From: Lasiosphaeris hirsuta
Taxonomy: Eukaryota > Ascomycota > Sordariomycetes > Sordariales > Lasiosphaeriaceae
Direction of reading: 5' to 3'
DNA length: 64,000 nucleotides
Assembly (NCBI GenBank): GCA_030549175.1
Contig: JAUKUA010000003.1
Span: 4,712,001-4,776,000, forward strand
The first letter of the stretch is position 1. The number at the start of each line of letters is the position of its first letter. A model generated the notes under the pieces. It had not been told where the DNA came from. It saw nothing but the letters and a program-made list of their open reading frames with translations, and ran no database searches. Positions 26,126 to 38,717 of this stretch are shown here, piece after piece. A program made the translations under genes and the position numbers.

Positions 26126-29100
26126 AATATGCTGCTGGCTCCCTTCTCCAACATAGGTGAAGATCTGCCGCATGTCGTCCGCCTGCTTTTCGCCGCGCTT
26201 TGACAAGGGGACGCCGGTATAGCCAGACCACCATGAGCAAGAAAGGCTGGAAAGTGGGAATGGAGGGGGAGGGGCAGATATCGGACGTCGGAGGGTCATA
26301 TATCGGCGATCTTCTCGTTTGACCCGACCGTCTCCCAAACCTCCCTCCTCCTCCCTCCTTCCACCTTGCTGTTAGCCGAGGGTATAAGAACCCCCAGTGC
26401 CCACCCCCACACGCATGTGGTGACTCCCTTCCTGTCGCAGATAGTCTCTCGATCTGGGCAGCTACGACGACGACACATCCAGTGCATGACCTGACGGTAT
26501 GGGGATTGAGGATAGGTAGCGAGAGCAAGGGGACGAAGACCTATCTTCCAGCACAGGGCTTGACAACTATCTCGACTGTGGAACATCCACCCATGGACAT
26601 CCTCATGGTCTAACACCACCTGAGACAGGGTCGGTCGAGGGATGAACGCCAGAAGACAAAGGTGTAGAGAAAGAGGAGGAATCTGACGGGATGGGAGGAA
26701 TTCACGAGTCCAACCACGCGACGACACCGAACAGGAGACTTGAAGGGTTCTGGGATCCACCTCCTTCCACCATCGAGGACTGCTTGGTTGAAACCTTTGT
26801 CAACGACGATGCCCTGAGAAGAGTTGACATCTCCTTGGCACCAGGCTGAGATTTACCATGGGCGATTTCAACCACGATTCCGCGAGGATTATCGCACCAG
26901 CGTGGTTGACGGCTTGATTAGGTGCATTGGAAGGTCTGGATGCTGGCTTGCCCCTGAGCATGGTGTTAGCCAGGCAAGAGAGAAGGGACTGTGAGGGATG
27001 GTGGGGTTACGGACAGCGTTTGGTCTCGACTCACGGCGCCGACAAGAACCGACCGGACCGGCCGCGTCGTATCTTCCGACGTACTATCGTGCCGTGACGC
27101 TCGGGCCACCCGGTTAAGAACTCATCAACACTGGGTTCTCCCACTCCCGTGGGGCAGTCGAGTACTGGATTGGGGTTCGGCCAACATGTGTGGTGGAAGG
27201 TCAACAGTGGCAAACTTTGCTGCGTTGCATTTCTGGAAGATTGCTGGAGGCTAGCGCGGGTCAAAGGCGAATGGATTTCGATACCAAAACACACTGGCCT
27301 TTGCACGGCGATACCTCTAGTGAGCCCACGGCACTCATTCCGCAAAAAAACGGCTGTTGGCTCTGCGCTCATAAGACACCAATCATGTTGCCAAACACTC
27401 GTCTGCTCCTGTGCCGCAGACAGGAGATGCTCAACAAGCGCCTGATCCCAGCGACATGATCGATATCCCACGATTGGTTGACAAGACCCCTTGCGCCCTC
27501 CACCGAAGCGACCTTTGCTGCAACAGAACACGAAGTTGACAGACTCAACCGAAAGATCCTATCAGCCCAAGTTCAGGGAGGATGTGCTTTTGTGATGCAC
27601 GCATAGGCACTCGCCAGCGCATCTCTTCAGTGTGGACATGGCCCAAGGATAAACCCATCACAGAAGGGTATCACATGGAGGGTATCAACAAAAGGGATCA
27701 AGGGCACACGGTGGTAAGCACCAAACCGACGTTGGAAAGGGGTGGAGTGGGGGGCATCCGGCGGAGGGTAGCATTCGCCAAGGTGACGCGATCCTCCTGG
27801 ACTCTCCGCCGAGAAGGGCCCCAACGGGGGGTAATCCCTTTGCGGAGAAGCACCACGGTCAAAGTCGTGATCGAGGCAAACCCAACCGCATCTCGCCCAT
27901 ACCGAAAGCCAAATCGCCAAGCCGAATTCGTCCCAACATTGTCGTCTCAATTTGGATGCACGACACGGTCCATTCCAAAAATAAACTGACGTTTCTGAGT
28001 GACAAGGATGATAGGGAGGGGACGGATACGAAGGGGCAACTCCGCACGGGGCAGCGAGCTGGCCAGGTGTAGCATCCTTCGCGACATGATTCCAGCGATA
28101 ACAGTTGCCGATGGAGGTGCAGCAACCAGAGTCCATGGGCGAGGTGGGCGATGATGCAACTCTGGCGGTGGACACGGGCGATTGGTTGCCGGCTGCTTGG
28201 ACGCCGAGGGGTGCGGTGATAGCTCCTTCTCGTGTCTGCGGCTCTGGAACTTTGAGAAACATGGAAAACACCACAACGGGCATGGTTGGGACTGATGCGC
28301 CCCTTGGATGGCCTGTTTTGATCAAAGCGGCAGACGCTATTGATGCCCAGCCGACGAGAAGCTAGGACTGAGGGTTGAGTTGCATCCCAATGCGACTTTG
28401 TTTGAACGGCAAAGCGTGATTGAGTAGCGTGCTACTCCGTAATGCCTAGCAGGCCAAGGCAGCCTAGGTGTTGCACGGCTCAATAATCCTGTTTGAGGTT
28501 GTAATAAAAAGTGGTTATCTCTCACCGAACCGTCCATTGACTCGATTGACCGTGATTGATGCGGTGCACGTAAGCCATGGCGCGTCCCGTCACCACGTTG
28601 CTGCGTAGTTTGTTTCAGTGCGGGCTGGGCTGTGCTGGTTGCGGGCTGCTTCCCATTGTATCATTTAAGTAAGGCTGCGAAGGATTCGCGGCCAGGGTGA
28701 ACTGCGACCTGGCGGCAAGTTAAATTAGTGAAACGGCAGCAATGCTGCGCTGCCATTAATGGCGTCAAATACGTCAAAAAGCAAAAAGGGTCAAATGCAT
28801 GAAAAAGGGAGAGATAGCGGCCGCGGCAACGAGCGGAAGTTGCCTTGGACTTATAGTCGCATCAGTCAAACAAGATACGGGGGAGCTGGAAAAGAGGTAT
28901 GGGCGGGAAGGGGGAACTTGGTGAAGGGGGAACTTGGTGTCGTCGCCGAGGGAAACGAGGCAGTGAGTCGACGAGCACGATCAGAACTCACAGAAAAGAG
29001 GTCAACGTCAGAAGCTTATTTCCTGTTGTTGGGTCGAAAGAGTATATTTTGAGGTGCCAGCGTGGCGAGTGTGGCAGGCGACAGCTGCATGTCGAGCTCA

Positions 29101-29592
29101 GCTTTCAGGGACCTTGCCTTAGCCTCCTTAGTTAAGGCATGACAGCTTGGCAGCCCCGTCAGAGCCCGTCCACCCCGCTCCCCCCCCCCGGCGCCCGCCT
29201 CGGTAGGACAATATCGCGGGGGGGCAGCCACGCTAGTGGCTGCTATGCAAGTAACAGCCTCCGACAAGGTACGGACGGGGGTTCCTAGTGTCACCAGCTG
29301 ATGCTGATGTCAGCCGATGATCCGAGCGAGCGAATGACCCTAGTCGCACAAGAGCGTCTTGCGCAAACATTGCTGGTCCAGTGATCCGATCCACAACTGG
29401 TGTTCCTGGCGCGAGAGCCATCGTCATCGCCCAACGACGTGTTCGTCCCATCACAGCAGGCACAGTGACCGCCGAAGGCCACAGACCACACACAACGCCC
29501 TAAAATTTCTGACTGCACACGCACGAGAGCCCAACCGCCGCACGCAGACTCTCGCGAAGAAAAAAAACCCACAAAAAAAACAGAAAGGAAAA

Positions 29593-30962
29593 ATGAGGGC
29601 CATCATCGCAGGACCCGCCATAGCGCTGCTCTGCTACCGGGCCTACTCGAAAAACTCGCTGACCCCTGCCGGCATCTTTGCCGCCTTCCTCACGGCTGTA
29701 GCCCATGCCGTCCACCCGTGGAACCTGCCGTTTGTCCTGCTCGTCGTGTTCTTCCTCGCCGGTACGCGAGCGACGCATGTGAGTGAACCTTAGCTCCTGG
29801 GGCTACCCTACCCCTCCTGCCCACCTCCCTCAAGCCTCTCAAGCCTGGTTGAGCGGCAAGCCCCCCATTCCCCCTCCCCTATCTATCTATCTATCTCCCA
29901 TTTATCTTCTATATTGACACACCGCTGACCAACCGGCCCCCAACGCAAAAGGTCAAGGAAAATGTGAAGGCGACCCTGACCATGCACTCCAGGGGCTCAT
30001 CGGGCGGTGAGGGCCCACGTACCCACATCCAGGTGCTGGCAAACTCACTGACGGCCTCGATCCTGTGTCTGCTGCACGCCTGGCAGCTGAGCGTCCGCAA
30101 GGACACCCTGCTGGTCACCGCCTCTCCCGATGCATCCGGGGCTGCATCCGGGGCCGGCCCGGAAAGCTTGTGCTTCTCTTGGCGCGGCGATCTGCTCGTC
30201 ATCGGCATCATCGCAAACTACGCCTGCGTTGCCGCCGACACCTTCAGCTCCGAGTTAGGCATCCTGTCGACGGGCTCACCCCGTCTCATCACCAGCTGGA
30301 ACCTAAGGAAGGTGCCCCGCGGCACCAATGGTGGTGTCAGCCTGACGGGGCTGGGCGCTGGGCTCCTCGGTAGCGTCATCGTTGTTACGGCCGCCGTGAC
30401 GGTCCTCCCCTTCTGCACTGCTGCGACGGCTGGCCGCCTGGGAGGCGGTGTCGCTGCCTGGACTGATCCCCAGCGGCAGCTGTTGATTCTGGGGCTGACG
30501 GTTTGGGGCTTCCTGGGAAGTGTGCTAGATAGCATCCTGGGCGGGCTGTTCCAGAGTAGTGTCAAGGATGTGCGGTCTGGCAAGATTGTCGAGGGCGAGG
30601 GCGGCGTGCGTGTCCTAGTCTCGTCGGCGGCGGGGTGCCAGCATAGCAAGGCGACAACGGGTGCCAAGGCTGCTCTCCTCCATGGCGAGGGAGAGGATGC
30701 CGTTCAGAAGCAGGGCACGAACTCTTCTGCTGTCGATGACGATGCGGCGCCGAGCCTTGAGAGATATGATGCCAAAAACAAGCACCGCCGGCCAAGCTTT
30801 GGGGACGAGAGACCATCGAGAGTGGTTGAAAACGGGTGGGATCTGTTGGACAACAACGATGTCAACTTCTTGATGGCCTTCTCTATGAGCGTGGGTGCAA
30901 TGGCTGTTGCATCGTGGTATTGGGGTATTCCCTTCCGGTCGGTTTTGCCCACTGCGGTTTAA
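29593..30962 (+). CDS. TMEM19/DUF92 family integral membrane protein
   Basis: Polytopic membrane protein of the DUF92 (TMEM19) family, whose function in fungi is unknown to me. Two exons, 29593-29778 and 29952-30962, give 398 residues, somewhat longer than animal TMEM19. The 173-nt intron has a GTGAGT donor and an AAAAG acceptor; an ATCT microsatellite lies inside it. Family marks are an N-terminal block beginning NSLTPAGIFAAFLTA, the GTRATHVKENVKATLT block across the splice joint, GPRTHIQVLANS, an ADTFSSELGILS block followed by TSWNLRKVPRGTNGG, and SILGGLFQSSVKD. Several hydrophobic stretches fit membrane helices. A polar insert (about residues 290-355), poorly conserved by appearance, precedes the last helix. 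It converges on the PKS gene with about 1 kb between stops. A role in melanin production is not indicated by its sequence. Confidence 0.88.
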
Positions 30963-31962
30963 AGGCCAGCTCATTCAGGTTTGCCATGTGCTTGGGCGTT
31001 CACTTATGATACGACATTTGCGGGCGTACCACTATCCCATGATTTTTATCATCCTTTTGGCACAAAGAGAGCATATATCATTTGAATACACGAAACCTTA
31101 ATTCACAAGAGGAAAAAAGAATACTAAAGTACAAACGACGGCGGCACTTGGAGATACTATCATTGGCCCCGCTGGTTACATTACCAAAGCCCACGGGGAG
31201 GAGACCCTAAAGATGGCTAAAGTCTACGACAAAAATTACAAGCTCCCAAATACGTTTACAGGTCACCATAAAAGTATGGGCTTATGGACGAAGCATAGTA
31301 GCTAAACGATAACCCTAGGGACATGTGGATTCAGTCTGATCTGTGCTAGTATTATGAAACCGAGTATTTTTGCAATGTAACACATCAAGTATCCAAACCA
31401 CTTTACAGGCAAAGAGAAGATTAACAAACGAAAGCGCCGTTCTTTTAAGGTGTACACAAACTTGCTTAGCTTCGAGTATTTTTGACGAGCCTCAAAAGCG
31501 GCAGCAACACTGTAAGGCAACAATTGCACATAAAGGAAATAGCAAGAAACAGCGCGAAAGAGATGAAATGCGAAAAAGTAAATAGTCTATCAGGGAGAAA
31601 ATACCAAACAATCCCACTGTGCAATGCTATTAACCAAACTCGACGCATAAGCCAGCAAACATAAAAAAGAATCAGCGAACGCCCCATTGTCCCCATGTAA
31701 TGAGAAAACTAGAGAGAGAAAGAAAGGAAGACCCATAGTATCCGATGCCATATCCTTTGTCCATCCCAAAAGCACAAGAAAATATTGGCGATTACAATAT
31801 GATAAGTGCGTCTCTGCCCAATTGTCGAACAGGATCCCACCATCGTTAAGCAAGTGATGTAGAGTGAAGACGAGCAGCGCTAAAAAGCATCAAACCATTT
31901 CTGTCATCAACGGCTCCGCATTATACCCATTTTCAACCCACCGTCTACCTATTCATTCCAAT
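30963..31962. other. AT-rich convergent intergenic region
   Basis: About 1 kb between the stop codons of the TMEM19-like gene (+) and the PKS gene (-). It is clearly more AT-rich than its surroundings and should hold both 3' UTRs and polyadenylation signals. No further gene is seen. Confidence 0.6.
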
Positions 31963-34900
31963 TTACAAGACAGCCTCCTTGAGGAATACAGCAAGTTGCT
32001 TAGCCTGCAAATCGTTGTTAGTCATGTGCCTGTGCCTAGGATAGGGGGAGGCAACATACCAAGTCATCATGCATCATCGAGAAGTGGTTGCCGGGCATGT
32101 GCCTGAAGGTCATCTTGTTGATGTCAAGATACTCGTCCCAGCGGTTGGGACCAAAATCGGTCCTGTTGTCAAGCAGGAAGAGGGCGTGGCCCTTCGGGTA
32201 GGGCTCGGGACGGGGGTCGGCGGGGAGCTTGCAGACACCATCCTCGCACCAGATGGCAGTGACCTTGGGACACTTCTCCTTGGGGATCGGCTCAGCGTCA
32301 TAATTGCTGAGGGCGGTAACCGAGGCAGCAAAGTGGGGCAGGAGCCACGAGGGAATCTTCTTGTCATCACCATCGCCGAGGAGACCGATAGAGGCGAACC
32401 AGGCGTGTAGACCTTGAGGAAGGGGCTCAATGGTGACTGGGCAAGGAGCATCGATGATGACGAGGTTCTCGACCTCCTCACCAGACTTGACGAGCTGGTT
32501 GACGATCTCATAAGCGATCACACCACCAGCACTCCAGCCAGAAACCGAGTAAGGGCCCTTAGGCTGGCGACGCTTCATCTCCTCGATGAACTTGGTAGCC
32601 ATGCCGTAGACACCGCACTTGTACTCATCAGGGGTCTTCATGAAAGGAGAAAAAAGACCCCAGACAGCCCAATTACCACCGACATCAGCAATCTCGGTGT
32701 AGGAGGTGGCAGAGCCACTGCCGTCGGGAATCATAAAGAGGTGCTTGGTCGCCGTACGGTGGCTGCCAGAGAGAAGGACAGAGGATGCCTTGCGGTGGGG
32801 ATAGGCGTCTACCATGTTGGTGGGCCTAGGAGGCTTGGGCGGGCAAGGCTCCTCGAGACCAATCCTGGGGTGCTTGGGGGCAGCCGGGGCCGGAGCAGCC
32901 TTGGGCGCCGCGACCTTCGCAGGAGCGGTAGGGCGCTTAGGGGCCTCGCTGATACCAAGAGCGCGCTCGACATCCTTAATGTTGGGGTTAGAGACGAAGA
33001 GGTCGGAGGGGATAGTCAGACCGGTCTTCTCACGAAGGGTGCCGAGAATGGACAAACTCATGAGCGAGTCCATGCCAAGGTTGGCAAGATCAGGAGCAGC
33101 CACGATCTCATCAACCTCAACAGCCATCTCAGCTGCAATGGTGTTGCGGATGATGTCACGGATCTCCTGGTTGTCGCCACCAGCGGGCTCACCCTTGACG
33201 GAACCGGTCTCGCTGTCGTCAGGAGGAGTGGTAACATTCGAGTCAGACTCGATCTCAGGCGACTCGTCGTCAGACGAATCATCAGAATCATGAGAGGAAA
33301 CAATGCTCTCCTTGCGGCCAGCAGTCTCGAACTGAGCAAGATAACCCTTGAAGGCACCGATAGTAGGGAAGTCAACGAAGGCGTGCGAGTTGAGGTCAAT
33401 GTCAAGCTCCTCGCGAATACGACCGCTGACAGTCAAAGACATGAGAGAATCAACCCCAAGATCGGTGAAAGCGATGTTGTCAGCGAGCTCATCATGGCTG
33501 CAGCCAACTTCCTTAGCTAGGATATCCATGATCTCAGAAACGACGCTCTTGAGCTTCTGGTTAACCTTGCCGATGTTGGAAGGCGTCACGGTCTCCTTCT
33601 TGCTCTTTTTGGGGGTCTTGGCCGGTGCGGCCTTGACGGCCGCGGGAGCAGCACGGACAGGAGCAGCTGATGCAGCAGCAGCACCACGGGGAGGAAGGAC
33701 CATGTTGAGAACCTTGCGAGGGATGGCCTGGAATCGGATATCGCCACCGATACCGATGATCTTGTCGCCATCGAAGACATAAGCGTCGCCAGACATCATC
33801 TTGCTGCCAGTAACAGGCTGCATGCGGATATAGCTGCGATATTCCTTGCCAGCGACCGGGAGCTCGGTGAACTTGAGTGAGCCCCAGCCGTGCGAGATGA
33901 AGACCTGCTCACGTGAGTCGACCGCATCAGTTCCGTTGATAATGAACCCAGAGATGTGGCAGACACCATCGACGTGGTATGGGCTGAAGTGGAAGTTGCC
34001 ATCCTCAGGCTTCGTGGGGAAGATAATCTTAGCGGTAGCCTCGCATGTCTTGCTGTCAAGGATGACCTCGTTCATGGCCTGATACCGGTAGTTATAGTCG
34101 ACGAGGGCGCAGAAAAGCTTGTAAGCCAGACCGCGGCCAATCTTCGACGCATCACCGCGCTTCTCGGCCTCCTTGAGGAAGTCGACGCGAGACTTGATGA
34201 GGTAGGCTACGCGATCGAACTCAGACTGCCAGTCCTCAAGCTTGCCGAAGTAGACCTTGCAAAAAGCATGCTCGGTCTTCTTGGCCCCCTCACCGGTATG
34301 GAATACCATGTCGGCGAAGCCGAGCTTGGCGTTGACGGTGGCTGTGCATCTGAGGATGTGACTCTTAGCAGTGTCGTTGAAGATGAGTGTCTTGGGAACC
34401 TCCATGTTGGCGACGTTGCAACCAATATTATGGGACTCGGGACGCAGCAGCTTGTAGGCGTAATCACCAATGGTCATGGCCATGTCGCCATAAAGACTGG
34501 ATGGGCAAAGGGGTGCGCCGTTGACAATGTGTCCAGAGACCACTTGCTTGAGCTGCTCCTGGTGAAGCTCCGACTCCGTCTCAATGATGGCAATGTCGCC
34601 CTTGACTTCCTCCTTGGTGATCTTCTGCACCGTGGTAGTAGACAGCTTAGGCTTAGCCGGCTCGAGCAGCTTCTTGGGAGAAGCGGCGCCAACTCTGTTC
34701 TTGGTAAGGCACCAATCGCCGGAGTACTGGAGCCAGTAGTCCTTCTCATCAAAGGAGTAGCTGGGAAGATCCAACAGGCGGGTCGAGCTCTTGAAGTCGA
34801 GATGGTACTCGTTGAAGTCAATGTTCAGACCAGCAGTGTGGAGCGTGCACAAGCTGTTAGTGAGAGTCTTGTAGGTCGACTCATTGCGTCGCAGAGTCGG

Positions 34901-37900
34901 AACAGCGATGGTAGCAACACCAAATGCGGCCTTAACCATGCCAGCACAGACAGGGTGAGGGCCGACCTCAAGCCAAACGGTCTTCTCGTCAATGGCACCA
35001 GACTCCTGAGCGGAAACAAGGCCACCTAGGAAGTTGACAGCCTCGCGAGCATGGTTGCGAAGATAAGCGGGGTTGATAGGTTCACCCTCAACCAGCTTGC
35101 CAAGGAGGGGAGAGATTATGGGAACAGTAGGCGCGTTGAATTGTACCGACTCGGCAAGCTTCTCGAACTCGTCGAGAATGGGCTCGACCTGAGCAGAATG
35201 GAAAGCAAACGGCACGCGGAGCTGCGTACACTTGAACCCGGCATCAGCCAGCTCCTGGGCAATCTCGGTCATCTGACCAGCCTCGCCGCTGAGAACAGTC
35301 TCGCGGGGACCGTTCATACACGCAATATTGACGCTGCTGGCCTTCGCGCCAAGAGCCTCAGTCACGGTCTCAACCGAGCCCATGGTGGCAAGCATAGCAT
35401 GAGTGCCAGCAGTGCACTTCTCAACCAAGAGCTGAGCGCGGGCACCGACCAAGTAGATGGTGTCACTGGGCGAAAGAACGCCAGCAATGTTGAGAGCGGC
35501 ATACTCTCCCAAGCTGTGGCCAAGAACAACAGCGGGCTTGATACCCCACGATGCCCACAGGCGAGCGAGAGCCATCTCAAAGCAAGCAAGGCCGAGCTGA
35601 ACGACAATGGGCGACAGCTTGGAAACATCAGGCTCGCTGCCGTCAATCAAGGGCAAGAAAGATGGGAACCCATGGATCTGGGCGATGTGGTCGAATTCGT
35701 CGATGTTGGTGCGGAATACGGAGTACTGCTCGTAGAACTCCTTTCCGAGACCAGCGTAGTGCGAGCCCTGACCGGTAAACATGAAAGCCACTTTGGGCTG
35801 CTGCGCAGAGGCGGGAACAAAATTCTCTTTGACCCGTGCGAGGATGGCCTTCTTTGCCTCGTCGATCGATGAAACAGCGACGTTCATGCGCCAGTAGTGC
35901 TGAATCTTTCTCGCGGTGGTAGAGTACGCGATGTGCGAGAGCGGCGTCTCGGGATTCTTCTCCATCCACTCGACCAGGCGCTCAGCGTTGCGGATCATGG
36001 CCGACTTAGACTTTCCAGTGAGGGTGATGATGTGCTGGCTGCGGGGATCAGCCGTAGCAGGTTTCACCTTCGGTGCATCCTCAAGTAGAAGACCGGTGTT
36101 ACCACCAGCTGCGCTGAAGTTGTTGATGAACACGCGCCTCGGCTTCCCATCCTTCCTCTTGAAGGGAGTGAGGTGGAACGCAATGTTCACGTTGCGATCT
36201 CCAAGATCCTTGGGGAAGGTTTGATTGATAACAGAGCCAGGCTTGATGCCGACGTGGGGAGGGATGGCGTTCTTCTGCATCATCATGAGCACCTTGCAGA
36301 GCGCAGTGACACCTGAAGCGGCTTCACCGTGCCCAACGTTCGCCTTCACAGCGCCAAGATAAAGAGGCCTGTCAGCAGCTCTCTTGCGGTTTGCAGGCGC
36401 GAAAACGTTCGTGACCGACAACATCTCTGTTCCATCACCCGCCTGAGTACCAGTTCCGTGCATCTCAACATAGTCAACATCCAAAGGATCAACACCAGCC
36501 TCGTCCAGAATCGACTTTGAAAGGATAGACTGGGTAGGACCGTGGGGATGGGTGATGGAGATAGCATCAGCCGAGTGGTTGGTAGCAGTTCCGAGGATGA
36601 CCGCGAGAACTCTGTCTCCATCTGCCTCAGCATCCTCAAGGCGCTTGACAATGACTGACGCGCAGCCATCGCCACGGCAGTAGCCGTCGGCAGCATTGTC
36701 AAATGTGGCGCAAGGGCCAGTCTTCGACAAGAACTGTCCTCTGCTGAGACCAGCGAAAATGTCCGAGTTGGTCATGCAAGACAGACCACCAACGATCGCT
36801 GTGTCGCAGTCACGTGCCCACAGCGCAGTACAGGCGACCTGCATCGCGGCAGCACTTGATGAGCAAGCCGTGTCAATGTTCAGCGAAGGACCACTGAACC
36901 CCAAGTGGTAGTTGATGCGGCCGGGGCCAAAAGCACGCACACCACCTGTGATGAAATAGGTGTCGACCTCCTGCGCGGCGTTGATTTCTCTCCAGTCATC
37001 GGAGGTCTGACCGTAGAAAGTTCCAATGCGATCCAGATGAGTGGATGGGGTCCGGTTGGGGACATAGCCAGACATCTCGAGCGCCTCGTAGGCGGTGGTG
37101 AGCGCCATCCGCTGCATAGGGTCGGTCTGGAACGCCTCGCGGGGTGACATGTTGAAGAATCTGGGGTCGAAGAACCCAGGGTTCTCAATCCAGCACCCAT
37201 AAGGCGTGTGGCTGGTGTTGACAGCCTTGCCAGTAGGATCGTAATGCGATTCGACCGGGAAGCGGTTCGCGGGGACGACACGGTGAACGTCAAGGCCCTT
37301 CTCGAGCAACTCCCAAAGCTTTTCGTGGCTCGCCGCGTCGGGGAATCGACCAGCCATGCCGACAATGGCAAGCTTGTCCTTGCCAACCGATCCATGGTTT
37401 CCGATGGTCGAATTGGTCTCGAATGTCCCGGTCGGTGCCTTGCGGAGCTCAACCTCGAGATCGGTCTGCGCCTTCAAGAGATTCGCAAGAGTGGCAGCGT
37501 TCTGGGTGGGCCCAAGAGGAAGAATCAAGCACTTCTTTAGACCCGACTTGCGGGCAGTGTCGAGGCAGCCATCAAGAACCTTGTTGAAAACGAGGGTCTC
37601 ATTGAGAATCTCAGAAACGACGGTCTTTAGAAGTGACTTGGTGTCCTCCGCGGCGATCCAGGTGCCTGTCTTGCAGGACATAATCCTCGATCTTGGTCGT
37701 GTGTGGACGAGGGCGTCTGTGACCTCAGCATCACTTAGCCTCAGAATCTTCTCGATGTCAACAGCCGAGTGGAGATGCGACGCGTGGTAGGGGCCGTAAA
37801 CCGGGATTGATGTTGGCTTGGCCGAGAATGTGCTACTCTTTACGAGAGTCTTGAGGGTTGTAGGCGGGCCGGAAATGGCAACGCTACCGGCAGAGGTTGC

Positions 37901-38628
37901 GCTAACCCAAGTCCTGCTCGCTTGTGGGATTCCCTGTGTCATGTTAGCGACCGCTGCTGTGCCATTCCCAATTGCCAGACTCACGCTTGATTGGTGGAAC
38001 TCCTCAAGAGCCTTGTTCGTCTCATCCACCTTGAGGCCGGGGAAGATGTATGTCCAGCTCTCCGATTGCTCTGTCGCCGGGTTTAACCGCTCGCCAAGCT
38101 TGTGGACGTATGAGCCGGTGCGGAAGGCCATGAGCACGACCTGCACGGCCACGGGGACGAGGGTAGAGAGTGTTGGTGTCGAAGCGATGGCCGATGCTGC
38201 GAACAGCCCCGAGCAGAGACCGACGAGGAGAGTACGATCATGCTGAGTGACATCCTCGTAGTTCTTTTCGGCATGGCTAGAACCCCGCTGTGTTAGATGT
38301 GTGGCGGTGACGTCTGCCAAAGAATCGGTACTTACTCGATATAATGTGCGAGCTGAGAGATAGCGAGTAGCGCGCCGTCGATGCCCGGGTGCTTGAGCTG
38401 CTGTGCGTGGTATCGCTCGTTGAGTTGTTGTAGTGTGCGGAATATTGGTAGCCTCGATCGCTCCAATCTGCTCAACTCCTCCACCTCTTTCCTCAATGCG
38501 TGTCCAGCTTGCTCTAGGAAGGCCTTTGCGAGCAGGCCTTGCTTCTCTTGTCGGTAGAACTGGGCCAGGAAGCCGTGGGTGTCAAGTGACTGGTCTCCGA
38601 AGAGGAGAAATGCCAACTTGTCAGCCAT
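31963..38628 (-). CDS. PKS1: non-reducing polyketide synthase, 1,3,6,8-tetrahydroxynaphthalene (DHN-melanin) type
   Basis: Iterative type I PKS expected to condense malonyl units (acetyl-CoA may also start) into 1,3,6,8-tetrahydroxynaphthalene, the first DHN-melanin intermediate. Exons 38628-38336, 38276-37985, 37933-32060 and 32004-31963 give 2,166 residues, the usual size. Spliced-residue landmarks: SAT with GLCSG (C119) and H245; KS with DTACSSS (C552), H687 and H730; AT with GHSLGEY (S1002); PT with H1330 and D1517; ACP1 serine 1691; ACP2 serine 1818 after an acidic, serine-rich linker; TE/Claisen cyclase with GWSAGG (S1996), D2024 and H2145. All catalytic positions are intact. Introns are 59, 51 and 55 nt; the second is a multiple of three without a stop, so an unspliced reading hides it. 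The last 13 codons lie on a separate exon. A TATA-like box lies about 85 bp upstream of the ATG. Two ACPs plus TE and closeness to a CMR1-type factor favour melanin over other naphthopyrones. Confidence 0.93.
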
Positions 38629-38710
38629 CTTGAAGGTTGTTGACAGGGTGTTGTCTGTGGTTTGATGGCTTCTCTAGAAATTCAGGTACGGCAAGCAGCC
38701 GGCTTTCATC

Positions 38711-38717
38711 TTATATA
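38711..38717 (-). promoter_or_regulatory. TATA-like box of the PKS gene
   Basis: TATATAA on the minus strand, about 85 bp upstream of the PKS start codon. Position and match suit a core promoter element. The transcription start is not visible from sequence. Confidence 0.45.

Larger units (their letters stand above)
12312..29592. other. gene-free stretch of about 17 kb between regulator and TMEM19-like gene
   Basis: No frame here has a recognisable domain, although some reach about 250 codons by chance in GC-rich DNA; the longest run through homopolymers or clash with frames on the other strand. I looked for short-chain reductase signs (a TGxxxGIG loop and a YxxxK motif) expected of a naphthol reductase and saw none. 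The part next to 12.3 kb should hold the promoter and 5' UTR of the regulator. Contents listed separately are two related palindromes, C and G runs, an AAATCC array, a CA microsatellite and an A26 run. Multi-exon genes with very short exons or non-coding RNAs could have been missed. Confidence 0.5.

Noticed and set aside
27627..28325. Minus-strand open frame of 232 codons
   Set aside because: No domain, biased composition and no support from splice structure. Frames of this size occur by chance in GC-rich non-coding DNA.
12312..29592. Search for a naphthol (T3HN/T4HN) reductase between regulator and PKS
   Set aside because: No glycine-rich cofactor loop with a downstream YxxxK motif was seen in any frame. 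This is negative evidence by eye only.
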